Assembly: GCA_036873135.1 (NCBI GenBank)
Contig: JAPTYO010000015.1
Location: 5,416,839 to 5,480,838, forward strand
Source of the DNA: Clarkia xantiana subsp. parviflora
Lineage: Eukaryota > Streptophyta > Magnoliopsida > Myrtales > Onagraceae
Direction of reading: 5' to 3'
DNA: 64,000 nt
Of this stretch, positions 11,661 through 22,681 are shown piece by piece; the first letter of the stretch is position 1, and each line of letters starts with the position of its first letter. A model generated the notes under the pieces. The model was given only the letters and a program-made list of their open reading frames with translations. It did not search any database and had not been told where the DNA came from. Position numbers and translations under genes: made by a program.

Positions 11661-12769
11661 AGCAGCAGCAGCCAGTCCGGCCACTGGCGAGCCCACCTCC
11701 GCGCTGCCCGCCGGAGAAGTTCCACCGCTGCCAGCCCAGACCTTGCCACACCGAGACCCCTCCGCTCCGGCCACTTCCGTTCGGTCGTTCGAACTGCTCT
11801 GGCTGCCCTGCTCCGCCTGCATTAGTCGACAGCTGCTGCCAGCCTCACCGGTATCATTCCGCTGCTGCCCTCCGCAAGTCTCGCCGCCGGGACCCTGCTT
11901 CGTCACTCCGCTCCCGACCACTGATGTTAATTCCGAAGTCCAGCCAAGTCGATTGCCACCAGACGGTCACCTGCTGCTAACTCCGGTGGTCATCTCAGGT
12001 AGCGTGTCTTTTTTTTTATATAATTATTTTGATATTTTATTATTATTATTATTATATTTAATCTGGTATTGTTAAATTTAATTGGGTAAAATCCTTAAAT
12101 TGTTTAAGTTATGTATGTATGTTGTTTAAGCATGTTTGATAATTTTTGGTGTTTTAGATTTCGTTTCAATTAGGAGTTATAGATTTCAATTCGTTTGTAG
12201 GCTTAGATTAATATTTGATTATAATTTTCAAAGGATAAAAATTTGATTAAACTTAGACATCGCTAGATTAATTTGATGTAACATATATTAAAAAATAAAT
12301 TGGCAAATTAAGTGAATTGAGTACCGAAAAGGCGTAGTTAAAAATTTATATTTTTAATTCGTAATAGAACCCCCGAACTCAAATTTCTGATCGTAGATCG
12401 ATTTTATACCTAGGTGTTTAATTCGTTATTCGCTTAGACGATTTAGGATTCTAGTTAGCCTTATAATTAACTAGTGGCGACTCTTTTCAAAATTCACGTT
12501 TTTCAAAACGTAATCGCCTTAGGTCAGATTTTAGGTCCGACACACGTGTCGACATGCCAACGATCAGCTAAGTGTGGATGTGTACTATGGAAGATACGCT
12601 TTTACAAATCAGTCTACAAGGATGAACAATAACTTGATCAGCGCGTGTATACGCGATATTCATTAATGCAAGCACTAAGGAATGAACACTATCCCGATGG
12701 AGACGACTACATATCTACAGACTTGTTAGTCTCTATACATCGTATAGCGAACATCCCCCTCGGGGGATA

Positions 12770-12976
12770 ACTCTATGTCAACATGGGCCTTGTCCCGACA
12801 CTCACATGTTTTATGTGATCTACGCGCATCTACATGAGACTCTATGTCAACACGGGCCTCGTCCCGACGCTCACATGTTTTAAGTGATCTACGCGCATCT
12901 ACATGAGACTCTATGTCAACATGGGCTTCATCCCGACACCTACGTGCTCTACGTAATCAACGCACGTCTACATGAT
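12770..12976 (+). repeat. Tandem repeat, three units of 69 bp
   Basis: Units starting at 12771, 12840 and 12909 share 'ctctatgtcaaca' and 'gatctacgcgcatctaca'. They are part of the B2 3' non-coding region. Confidence 0.85.
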
Positions 12977-13184
12977 AATACACCTTCATTTAAGGTAATA
13001 AGTGTGAATATAATTATGGCACTAACATTAATACTTGCATGTATTTTCCAGTTAATGCAGGACTACGACATGTATGTTGACATACAAATGAGAAATTCTA
13101 AGTGTTCAAGATATTACATCATGCATGCTATGATCATGTACACAACGAGCAACGCACGCAGTGAACAACGTGTGCGACAGATAA

Positions 13185-14660
13185 CAAGTGTCAACTATCA
13201 AGGAATATTTTCTAAGTATTCCACCATGTCAGCAGCCGACACATGACAAGGTGTCGACTATCAAGGAATACTTTCTAAGTGTTCCATTATGTCAACATGT
13301 CAGCATGTCGACATGTGATGGGTGGTCGACAAGCAAGAAACATTTTCTAAGTGTTCTACTATGGCAGCAGTCGACTATCAAGAAATATTCCCAAGTATTT
13401 TGCTATGTCAGCAGTCGACATATGACGAAGTATCAACTGGCGAAGAAATATTTTCTAAGTGCTCTACCATATGTCAGATAGCACGTGTCAACAAGCAATA
13501 AATATTTTCTAAGTGCTCTTTCATGTCAACCTGTCAGCATGTCAACATGTGACAGGAGATCGACAAGCAATACATATTTTCTAAGTTTTCTTCCATGTCA
13601 ACATGGCAGCAGTCGACATATGACAAGGTGTCGACTATCAAGAAATATTTTCTAAGTGTTTTTCCATGGCAGCCGACGACATACACCTTATGTCTACATC
13701 AAGTCTATGGATACATCGTACATATCAATGGATAGAAAAAATATTCTAAGTATGGGGGCAAGTGCGCACATACAAGTGCGTACATACGAGCACGCGCGTA
13801 CAGCTATCGACATACAGCGGGATGCCGGCTGTCAGGAATAATTTCTAAGTGTTCCAACCATATCATCTGTCGACATACAACGAGATGTCGGCTATCAGGA
13901 ATATTCTCAAAGTGTTCCAACCATATCGGCTGTCGACATACAACGAGATGTCGTCTATCAGAAATATTTTCTAAGTGTTCCAACCACATCAGCTATCGAC
14001 ATACAACGAGATGTCGACTATCAGGAATATTTTCTAAGTGTTCCAACTATATCAGCTGTGAGCATACAACGGGATGCCGGCTGCCAGGAATATTTTCTAA
14101 GTGTTCCACCACGTCAGCTGGGAGAATACAACGGGATGCCGACTGCCAGGAATATTTTCTGAGTGTTCCACTATGTAAGCAGTCGACACATGACAAGGTG
14201 TCGAATATCAAGGTATATTTTCTAAGTGTTCCACTATGTCAGCAGTCGACACATGACAATGTGTCGACTATCAAGGAATATTTTCTAAGTGTTCCACTTT
14301 GTCAGCAGTCGACACATGACAAGGTGTCGACTATCAAAGAATATTTTCTAAGTGTTCCACTATGTCGGCAGTCGACACATGACAAGGTGTCGACTATCAA
14401 GGAATATCTTCTAAGTGTTCCACTATGTCAGCAGTCGACACATGACAAGGTGTCGACTATCAAGGAATATTTTCTAAGTGTTCCACTATGTCAGCAGTCG
14501 ACATATGACAAGGTATCGACTATCAAAGAATATTTTCTAAGTGTTCCCCCATGTCAGCAATCAACAAACCGTGAACGCGCGACAAGTTGATGACAATCAA
14601 CAACCGTCAACATACAACAAGATGTCAACTATCAAGGAATATATTCTAAGTATTCTCCTA
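13185..14660 (+). repeat. Large tandem array, about 63-bp unit, more than 20 copies
   Basis: The consensus phrases 'ttttctaagtgttccac', 'atgtcagcagtcgacaca' and 'aaggtgtcgactatcaa' recur throughout. Units at 14200-14560 are nearly identical, while those at 13185-13700 and 13800-14180 are diverged and vary in length. Sixty-three bases is 21 codons, so a repetitive 130-codon frame (14198-14590) stays open with a STIKEYFLSVPLCQQ-type unit. I read that as a by-product of the period rather than a gene. It sits in B2 where B1 has its unrelated 36-bp array. Confidence 0.9.
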
Positions 14661-15976
14661 TGACGGCAGTCAACGACAATCATGGTAACAAGCATTAAAT
14701 ATCTCAAAAATATTTGCTAAGTGTTTTATCATGATTGCAGACAACATATGAGCTCAATGAACAAGGATCAATATAACGACAAACAATTATGTCCGAACAC
14801 CGGCTAACAATCAACATTGAGCATGCCAAAACATCACATAAGCCATAATGCAATGTGTTGACAACAATCACAATGCATAAGGGAAGTCTAACAACTTATC
14901 TCTATTTTTCCATAATTTCCAGCACTTAGCCAAAATTTTGGCCGATATGTGGAACTAACCTCTTGTAGGAATCTTATCAAACACCTTGTGGGCATACTAG
15001 AGTAATCAATTTCAAGAGACAATCTAGATCCAATTAAGCCTAAATAAGGTTGCAAATGTTTAAGCCATACTCGGAATTAGACTCACACCCACAAGCCGGA
15101 CCCGAAAAGTCGACCACCTCCCCAGAAGCCGACCACCGCCATCGCCGGAGCCCACGCGCCTCCGCCGTCAGCCCACGCGCCGCCGTGTGCCGCACCACGT
15201 CTGCCCCTTTCTTCACCGGAATTCCGCCGGTGATGACCTTAGTGTGGTTGTCAAAAAATTGCTTGGTCTTCAAATATTTGGCCTCCAAATTTGTCACTCC
15301 CAAGTTTTCTTCTTCTTCAAGAAAGGAGAGAATACTAAAAGCTACTAATGGTGGAGGATTAACTAATGGGTATTCTCTCTCTTATATCTATCCATCATTA
15401 CCTAAGGGTACATCCTAAAACTTTAATTATTTATTACTAAGTCCTCAAATAGCATGTTTACATGTTGTCATCTCCTTATTTCAACACTTAGAATTTTCGA
15501 AGTATGCTATGCACACATGCTTTAGTACGAACATGACATAACTCGCGCATGACTTCACACACGTTATAGCATTTTAAATGCATGATTCATATCTATTATT
15601 ACAATCACATGATCACTTGTATGATTTAATTATCAATCGTCTATTCGCATCTTTTACAATCATGCTGACATCACGTTCATATTGACATCACACTTATGTT
15701 GACGTCATACATCACATTTGCATACCTCCATGAAGATCATCGCATAAGTTCATAAAAATGTGCACATTGTTTATTGTTCACTGTTATATGTATATTGCTG
15801 GTTGCATTAATCATGTCGACAGTTAACATACCTCCATAAAAAAATTAAAGTGGAGCGAAATCGAAGCCGTCGCGCTCAATTGTCAAACAAGCCACCCTTG
15901 AGGTCAGCTCCGAACCGAAATTGGACTTATATCCTAGCTTAAAATAGAGTCAAGTATGGTATGAACCTTTACTTGA
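14661..15976 (+). other. B2 3' non-coding region with a GC-rich island
   Basis: No coding sequence is recognised. A GC-rich island at about 15080-15230 occupies the same relative place as one in B1 at about 44490-44650, upstream of the antisense gene there. The last 130 bases parallel B1 at 45330-45404. Confidence 0.5.
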
Positions 15977-15988
15977 CTCGGGGGCAAG
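15977..15988 (+). promoter_or_regulatory. Polypurine tract of B2
   Basis: cgggggcaag lies immediately before the LTR. The same motif precedes the B1 3' LTR, and a close form (ttgggggcaaa) precedes family A 3' LTRs. It would prime plus-strand DNA synthesis. Confidence 0.75.
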
Positions 15989-16772
15989 TGTTGGATATCT
16001 GCCCAATTCGGGTTCATATTTACATTCCGGACTTCGCAAACACGTCGAAAACCACAAATGGGTCCGAAAAACAAACACCCGAGGAACAAAACGGTCCGTA
16101 TTGCCATAAGTCAAACCGGAACCTCCGGATTGCCATAAGTCAAACCGGAGGTCCGGATAGCCTAAGGGCAATCCGGACCGGCTGGATTGCCTTAGGAAAT
16201 CTGGATTGTCCCAAGCAATCTGGACCCCGTCGGATTCTAAGTCTGATGAGGTCCAGAATGCTGTAGACGGATACCGCACACATCCTTTTTTATCGTCCGA
16301 ACACAAAGAGTGAAGAGTTCTCCAAAGCCTAACTAGACGACGGTTCCTATTTTCTATCAGACCGGCGTCGAACCGCACAAAAACCGGGTTTGGTTCTATG
16401 GTCGCCTATAAATAGGAGACATTGGCCACCCATTTTCACACACTCTGGAGATTTTGGCCTTGGTGCTCTGACCTCTCTCTAGACACTCATTTAAGCATCG
16501 GAGAGGGTTCAACCGGCACACCCCCCCCCCTCCGTGCTGGTTATTGCCCTTCCTGCAGGTTAGCGCCGCGCGGAGCCGAAAAGCTTACCTTGCCGACAAG
16601 CTTGCACTGCGGACAGCCGTACTTGCCGACAGCCTACACTGCCGACATCCGTACCTGGCCGACAAGTGCACATTGCCGACAGCCCGTTGCCTACATCAGA
16701 AAGTCCATTTCCGACACCCAACGTGTCCCCAATCCGAAGAGTCCGAATACTCGGTTGGATTTGAACGCAACA
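15989..16772 (+). repeat. B2 3' LTR (784 bp)
   Basis: Begins TGTTGGATAT and ends TTGAACGCAACA, the same length as the B1 5' LTR (784 bp). It shares 'ccaattcgggttcatattt' near the start, a TATA-like cctataaatagg at about 16404-16415, the phrase 'gcatcggagaggg', and a C-run. Its U3 has a chain of CCGGATTGCC/GGCAATCCGG inverted repeats. Sequence divergence from B1 marks it as a different subfamily. Confidence 0.85.
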
Positions 16773-18483
16773 AAAGTTATCAACACTACACATATGAGAG
16801 AATGTGAGAGAGAGATGACGAAGCAGATACAAAGAAAAATGAAAATTGAGAGTGTTGAGAGAGAAAAAGTTGCCATGACTCTGTATAAAGCTGATACAGT
16901 GCTGCAACTTTTTTTTTCTTTGTTTTTACAAGAGTTATGCACTTTGAATTATTTGGATGATTAAAAAAGTGGAATAGTTGTTGATTTTAATAAAAAAACA
17001 ATTAGTTGTGGCGAATTTTTTTTTTCTAGCAAGATATACTATTCAAAGATATTTTATTATGTAGAATAATTTAAAACGATTTTAGAAAAGGACAGTGTAT
17101 CACGCAGCGCGTGCTTATAATAAAAGTGAAGGTCGTATAGGAATTTAACTTTATCTTCATGTAAATGCATTCACAAGCTATACATTCCTTTCAATAATAT
17201 TAACATAAGTGTTGTTGATTGCCAAAAAGAAAAACATTAATATTGTTAAGAAATTTACTAAATAACAACTTATGCTGCTAAATTACATTGGAAAGAAAAC
17301 CATAAAGCCTTACTGATTTTTAACGATTTAGACGGGCTATGATGGCACATAGTTGAATACATTTTTATTGATCTTAATTCAATCACTACAATTGTTCTCA
17401 ATAAATAATAATTCACTACAATTATTTTTTTAGAAAATTATTAAACTTCGAAACAATATTTTGAATAATTTATCGAAAATATCTAATTTGGATCACGCTC
17501 CTTATTAGAGTAGTAATTTGCAATATATTGAAATTAATTGTAATTCCGTCATATTAATTTGAATTGCCTTCTCATTCATTGTAATTAACATAAATTAAAC
17601 ATTACTGATCTAATAAACTTCCATCATTAGAACTCTAAATTACTACAAACTTACCATTATATATACTTCACTTTTTTAGGTTAATATTTAAAATAGTTAA
17701 AACTTTAAATATAATATATATGAAAATATTAAAATTTTTTTTTCAAATTCATTTACAACGAAATTGTCTTTTAAAATTTATTTGTAACGCGAAACAAAAT
17801 TTTCTTAGTTCAATTTTTTATTTTATTAGTTAATCTTATAAAAATGATATATAAGATTGATTATTTCAGTGCTATGAAATATTTTATATAATAATTACTA
17901 TCAATACTTTAATTAAATTATGCATTACTATTAATTAACTTCTATCCAGAATAAAATAAAAATATTTCAAATAACGTTGCAAATATTTAAATAACTTAAT
18001 TTTTTAGTTATTTTAATTTTATTTGAAATACGCGGGGAATTAATGATGTATTTAAATGAAAGAGTTTCTTCGCGTCCTTTTTTGGAAAATTAGCTAAGAG
18101 CAACCGGGAAAAATTAGCCAACTCCTCTTATTTCAGCTTAACTAGTTATTAAAAAAAATACGAAAAAAAAATGTTATTAAAAATAGCAAATCCTGAAATG
18201 AACTCAAAAGTGTGAAACCCTAATTATCGGGTGGAGAAAGAAGAAATTTGTGAATCATCTGGACATGTTCCTTTATCTGAATGTCCATCAATACCTAATA
18301 TCACTAGGTCAGGTCCCGTGAATTACTCACAGGTCCCACTAAAAAAAAACTGTTCAATTTAGTCCTTACAAGTAATGAACTTAACCAAAAACAACGCATG
18401 CCAAATACAAAACCAAACAAGAAAAAATAGGCCCAGACAATAGGTTTTAAGCAACGCTAAATCAATAATACAACAGAAACTAA
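16773..18483. other. AT-rich intergenic DNA, nothing recognised
   Basis: No coding frames and no RNA gene. A block 'aggttttaagcaacgctaaa' at about 18442-18461 duplicates the sequence just inside the CACTA end that follows. Confidence 0.5.
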
Positions 18484-18960
18484 CACTACGGGAAAACAGG
18501 TTTTAAGCAACGCTAAAATTTTCTTTATGCAACGCTTTTTACGTCGCCTAAAGTTTGGCAGCGCAAATGAAACCGTCGGGTTTGGGGGGAGTAGCCTAAA
18601 ACTTTGCGACGTTTAGCCTTAAGTGTCGCCTAAAAAATAAGTAAATGCGAAGTTTTTTTAACTTCGTCCTTATCTAGATTTTAGATAACGCCAGAAAACG
18701 TTGATTAAATTTTAAGTATAGACAACGCTTTCTGCGTTGCCTATACTTCTAGTATAGACAACGCTTCATGCGTTGCCTATACTTCTAGTATAGACAATGT
18801 TCTGCGTTGTTTATACTTGAAGTTCACACAACGCTAAAAGCGTTGTCTTTACTTCCAAGTATAAACAACGTTTTTAACGTTGCCTGTATTTTAATCATAG
18901 GCAACGCAATTTGTGTTGTTTTGTGCAAGTATAGACAACGCGTCTTGCGCTGTCTAAACC
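18484..18960. repeat. CACTA terminal repeat and subterminal repeats
   Basis: After the CACTA end, short units such as 'tagacaacgctt', 'tgcgttgcctatactt' and 'agtatagacaacg' alternate in both orientations about eight times. Such arrays are the usual transposase-binding region of En/Spm elements; binding is inferred here. Confidence 0.8.
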
Positions 18961-19193
18961 TGCAATGCATAATATTAAATTATTAATTTGATATATTTAT
19001 CTAAATAATATATACCAATTATATTCTAATTCATTGAATCCAAAGTAATAGGCAAGTCATCATAAATAAAGTAGTTGATAGATTGTTACAACATAACAAA
19101 AGTTCACAACTAAAGTAGTAGATAGTTGTCAAAATATAATAACTCAAAAGTAGACTACTAGATAGTCATATAAACATAATAAGAGCTCATATC

Positions 19194-20876
19194 TTAAGAT
19201 GGTTGGCTCAGTCCAAACCCCTTAAGAATAGCGAACATCTCCGCTCGTGTATCCACTCGAACACGCTCTAGTGCCTCTGCTTGCTCAACCCTGACACGCT
19301 CAAGTGCCTCCGCTTGCTCAACTCGTGCGCGCTCAAGTGCCTCCGCCTGCTCAAATCGTGCAAGCTCAAGTGCTTCCGTCTCCTCAACTTGTGCACGCGC
19401 AAGTGCCTCTGACTGTTCAGTAATGGTTGCTTGGTTCCCCCTAAACATTGCCTCATAATGCTCGTTCCGACCTGGACTAGTACTCCCTCCATTTAGCTTG
19501 GATGTGGTAACTCCCAACATGTATCCTCTTGTGTGACCGAATCTATCTACATCATCCATCTCCTCATAAACCTCGTTCTCCAAGGCAATCTCTTTGATTC
19601 AGAAATGACAGGTACATACCTTGTAATAACTAGTTCTGACACTTTCTCCTATGACATAAAAAACACAACAACACATGAATCCTAATTTCATATATTTAGG
19701 CATTTTGATCTATATTACTCATTTTCTAGCAAAGCATTTAGGTTACCATCATTTGGCGTGTGGCCTCATTCACAAAATCTCCATTAACACCTGTATGTTG
19801 GTAACCAAAAGCTTACATTCTTGATGGTGACCTATTATACTTTAGGTACTGTAATAACATAAACCAAGTTAAAACCAATCAATAAATGATTCTGATTAAA
19901 GGATAAACGTTAACTGATGATAGTTTCTACAAAAATTATAAGATGTCTTACAAATTAATGTCGTCGCAAAGCAAAGCTGGTCGAACCCGATGCGTGCAAT
20001 GTAGTGACACTACTCCTAGCTCGTATCCCTAACTCAGAAGCTTTCTACAATAAGAATAGAATTTAGAAATTGAACAATACTTCTACTAAATGTGGAAACT
20101 TACAAGATGTTATTTCATTTGCATCTGTAATTGAAAATTTATATATAAATTGTTACCTGACTTGCATCTGTATTCCAACTGAGCACCAAATCCTTGATTG
20201 ATGAGCATTGAAATTTTCAGGAACATTACTTATGATTTCCGCCAAGGAAGATTTCTCTTTCTTGAAGTATTTCCCTTTTAGTTTGCCCTTGTAATTCTTC
20301 CACTTTTGATCCACATATTGCATGATAAACCTATGAGCTTTTGCAGTGTCTGTGGTGTTCACTGTTCACGATTGTGAAACGTGTCTATCAAATATTTCAT
20401 CAATCATATAAATAGTTAGTTATTAAGTGATCAAATTAATTCGAATAAGATATACCATGCATTCAATCTACCTTAACCATGTTCGAGATCTCTTGGCTTT
20501 AATCCACCTGGAACTTCCTCCAATCTAGGTAATGTAAGAGGCATAAATTGCCATTCAGAGCTATGGTTCCAAAGAAAACCTGTTAGAATAGATGCACCAT
20601 CTCCATTCGGTTGCCCAAAATCATTGAATTCAACTTCTATTCGATAGTCTTTTGGGAGTTCCCAAACATCCTTTGCACGTGAAGGTCCCTTTTTATGACG
20701 AACTTTAGCTTGGTTCCCTAAAGTTAAAACAAAAACAAACTACATTACTATAATTTTATTTTTGAAAAAAAAAAAAAACTACATTACTATAAATTTGCAA
20801 TAAATAAAGAGTGCAAAAATGCTAACCAATATGAACATTGTTGACACTATTAGCAGATTCCGTGTCATCTTCTTGA
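19194..20876 (-). pseudogene. En/Spm-type transposon protein gene (Ptta/En/Spm, Transposase_24-like), broken
   Basis: Minus-strand exons match the plant Ptta/En/Spm family, an accessory protein of CACTA elements. From N to C: 'GPSRAKDVWELP' and 'FNDFGQPNGDGA' (about 20690-20590), 'VDQKWKNYKGKLKGKYF' (20330-20260), a 'TLHASGSTSFA' stretch (about 20005-19975), 'GVNGDFVNEATRQM' (about 19795-19750) and a C-terminal coil of near-identical 'EQAEALERARV'-type units of about 12 residues (19390-19260). The pieces are separated by AT-rich intervals that look like introns. The N-terminus is lost at the LINE insertion. The symbol is left empty because only the family is recognised. Confidence 0.7.
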
Positions 20877-20878
20877 TC

Positions 20879-22681
20879 AACGGGTCTTATAGGAGGTATT
20901 GATCAAATCAGTGATATTGGTCATTCCGACGTATGCTATGAGCATATTTCTAATTCCCAAGACTTGGTGTGCGGAAATAAATTCTCTTATCGCTCGGTTT
21001 TGGTGGGGGCAACGGGACGGTGAGAGACGAATACATTGGAGAAGTTGGGAAACTTTGACCCGGCCAAAGAGCCATGGTGGGCTCGGCTTTAAGGAGTTGC
21101 AGATGTACAATATTGCACTCTTGACAAAGATGGCGTAGAGAATCATGCATCGTCCCAATTATTATTGGCCCCAACTAATGCGAGAACTATATTTTCCGAG
21201 ATGTTCGTTCCAACAAGCACGGAAGGGAGCACGCTCGTCTTGGGATTGGGCGAGTATCATGGAGGGTAGGGGTGTTATGGTTGAGAATGGAATGTGGAAG
21301 ATCGGGGATGGGACTAGCATTAATATATTTGAGGATGCTTGGATCCCACACTTGCCGAGCTATCGGTTGTCCGCTCTGGGTCCTTTTTTGCAGCACCAAC
21401 AAAGTTGCCGGGTAGCGGATCTTCTTGACGTCGGCGAACAACCGCGGTGGAACCTTTTATCGTTGGACGTGAAAATCACGGAGACACGGGCAGAAGCGAT
21501 TCAAACTATTCCCCTCCCTACGGTACCTTCGGCAGACAAGTTCATTTGACCATTTACAAATACAGGGACTCCCACCGTGGCTTCAGTGTATACACGCCTA
21601 GTCCGTGAGCCTGATAGGGATGGGTCGTTGATTGTGGGTTATCGGCTCAGTCAGGGACTAAAGTGGAAGGAGGTTTGGTCTATGTCCATTATGCCAAAGA
21701 TACGTGCTTTCATTTGGAAGTTGAACTCGGAAGCGCTGGCAGTCCAATTTAATCTCCGACGCCGTAGTATGGATGTTTTTCATGATACGCGCCCAATTTT
21801 TTTCTGAATGCGGGACTATTGACCATATAATTTACGGGTGTTCCTGGACAGAGGTGTTTGGTTTGGCACGTTTTCGATACGATCAGAAGGGCTTCATGTG
21901 GATACTATTGCGGATTGGATAGCTACTATCAAGCACGCACCTTCACTATTAAAGCGGGAACGGATGGAAAGATGGTCCACGATAGGGGCGACTCGCTATA
22001 GTATATGGAAGAGAGGTGTCAGGCCATGTATAATCACACCGAACAAAATCTGAGACAAACCGCGGAGAATGCTATTGCTCTGACTCGGGATTTCTGGGCA
22101 GCCAACGTTTCAGTAGGAGGGAACGTTGACCGAATTTCCACGTTTGATGGTTCTACCCGTTGGGCGCCACCGCCTGATGGAGTGAACAAAATTAATTTCG
22201 ACACCTCATGGGAAGATCGTACAAGATGCGGTGGGATTGCTGGGATTGCGCGGACAAAGCATGGTGATGTTATTGATGGGAGCATGGAACTGGAACTCGA
22301 GAGTATCAAGCTTGCTATTGAACTCGTCATCAATCGGCAATGGAATGACGTCATAGTGGAGTCTGATTCACATGTAGTAATTCAGTGTGTTCGTGGTGAG
22401 TGCGGTGCGGGTCGGCGAATCTCGACTCAGGTTCAGAACATCCGGGTCTGGCAAGCCGTTTATCATCAGTCACATGGTCTTTCGTTCGAAAAGAAGCTAA
22501 TGAATGCGCGAATTAAATTGCGATCCAGAGTAGAAAGAGATCGTGTGTTATCGATTGGGTATCTTCACCCCAGCACTCTCTTTGTTTACTGTTGTCTATG
22601 GATCAAGAGTTTATTCCCCGTAGACTTGTATTGTAACTGTAGTAGGTGTTTGAATATAGTTCTTTTAATTGCCAAAAAATA
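20879..22681 (+). pseudogene. 5'-truncated LINE (L1-type) ORF2: RT C-terminus, zf-RVT, RNase H
   Basis: The frame opens inside the RT thumb with 'IPTYAMSIFLIP' and 'GGLGFKELQMYN' (20900-21120). It continues with the post-RT 'GDGTSINIFEDAWIP' region (21300-21350), a zf-RVT segment with 'CGTIDHIIYGC' (21805-21840), and an RNase H-like domain with 'VNKINFDTSW' and 'VIVESDSHVVI' (22180-22385). In-frame stops at 21136-21138 (TAG) and 21547-21549 (TGA) each stand where the family has Trp (TGG), and a frameshift falls in a T-run near 21800. The 5' end is cut at about 20879 inside the CACTA gene, typical of incomplete reverse transcription. A short A-run marks the 3' end. It is inactive. Confidence 0.85.

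Larger units (their letters stand above)
11078..12542 (+). mobile_element. Solo LTR (1465 bp) with perfect CACGT target duplication
   Basis: The sequence starts TGTAAACACC and ends GGTCCGACA. The five bases before (11073-11077) and after (12543-12547) are both CACGT, as left by LTR-element integration. There is no primer site, coding sequence or second LTR, so recombination between two LTRs probably removed the interior. A TATAAAA box (11365-11371) and a long CT tract lie inside. It sits within B2 and is therefore younger than B2. The gypsy or copia lineage is not assigned. Confidence 0.85.
6488..16772 (+). mobile_element. B2: 5'-truncated family B gypsy element
   Basis: The element runs from a gag fragment to a 3' LTR on the plus strand. 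Homology to B1 (35250-46201) is visible in the gag start, the 'ctcttgttagacgacaa' repeats near 8950, the 'aacgtcgccttagagtgga' block near 9775, the 'actaacaagttatcatg' block near 10090, the pre-PPT sequence 'aaaatagagtcaag', the PPT and the LTR. The 5' LTR, primer site and gag N-terminus are missing. Protease, RT, RNase H and integrase were not found. The interior is mostly tandem repeats plus a solo LTR insertion at 11078-12542. The edge at 6488-6500 lies in CCACCA-rich sequence shared with the neighbouring copia fragment. Confidence 0.75.
18484..20878 (-). mobile_element. CACTA (En/Spm) transposon, one end plus part of its gene
   Basis: The left edge is CACTACGGGAAAAC, a standard CACTA terminal repeat, followed by some 450 bp of subterminal repeats. 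A minus-strand gene with the Ptta/En/Spm domain follows and is cut at about 20878 by a LINE. No opposite terminus (..TTTTCCCGTAGTG) was found to the right, so the element is incomplete and could not move by itself. Confidence 0.8.

Noticed and set aside
11379..12075. Long overlapping frames on both strands across the CT microsatellite
   Set aside because: They are open because CT/GA repeats lack stops; they lie inside a solo LTR and carry no domain.
14198..14590. 130-codon repetitive protein with 21-residue units
   Set aside because: It follows from a 63-bp period; neighbouring diverged units break the frame, so it is not a conserved gene.
15040..15418. Frames across the GC-rich island of B2
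   Set aside because: Biased composition keeps them open; no similarity to any family was recognised.
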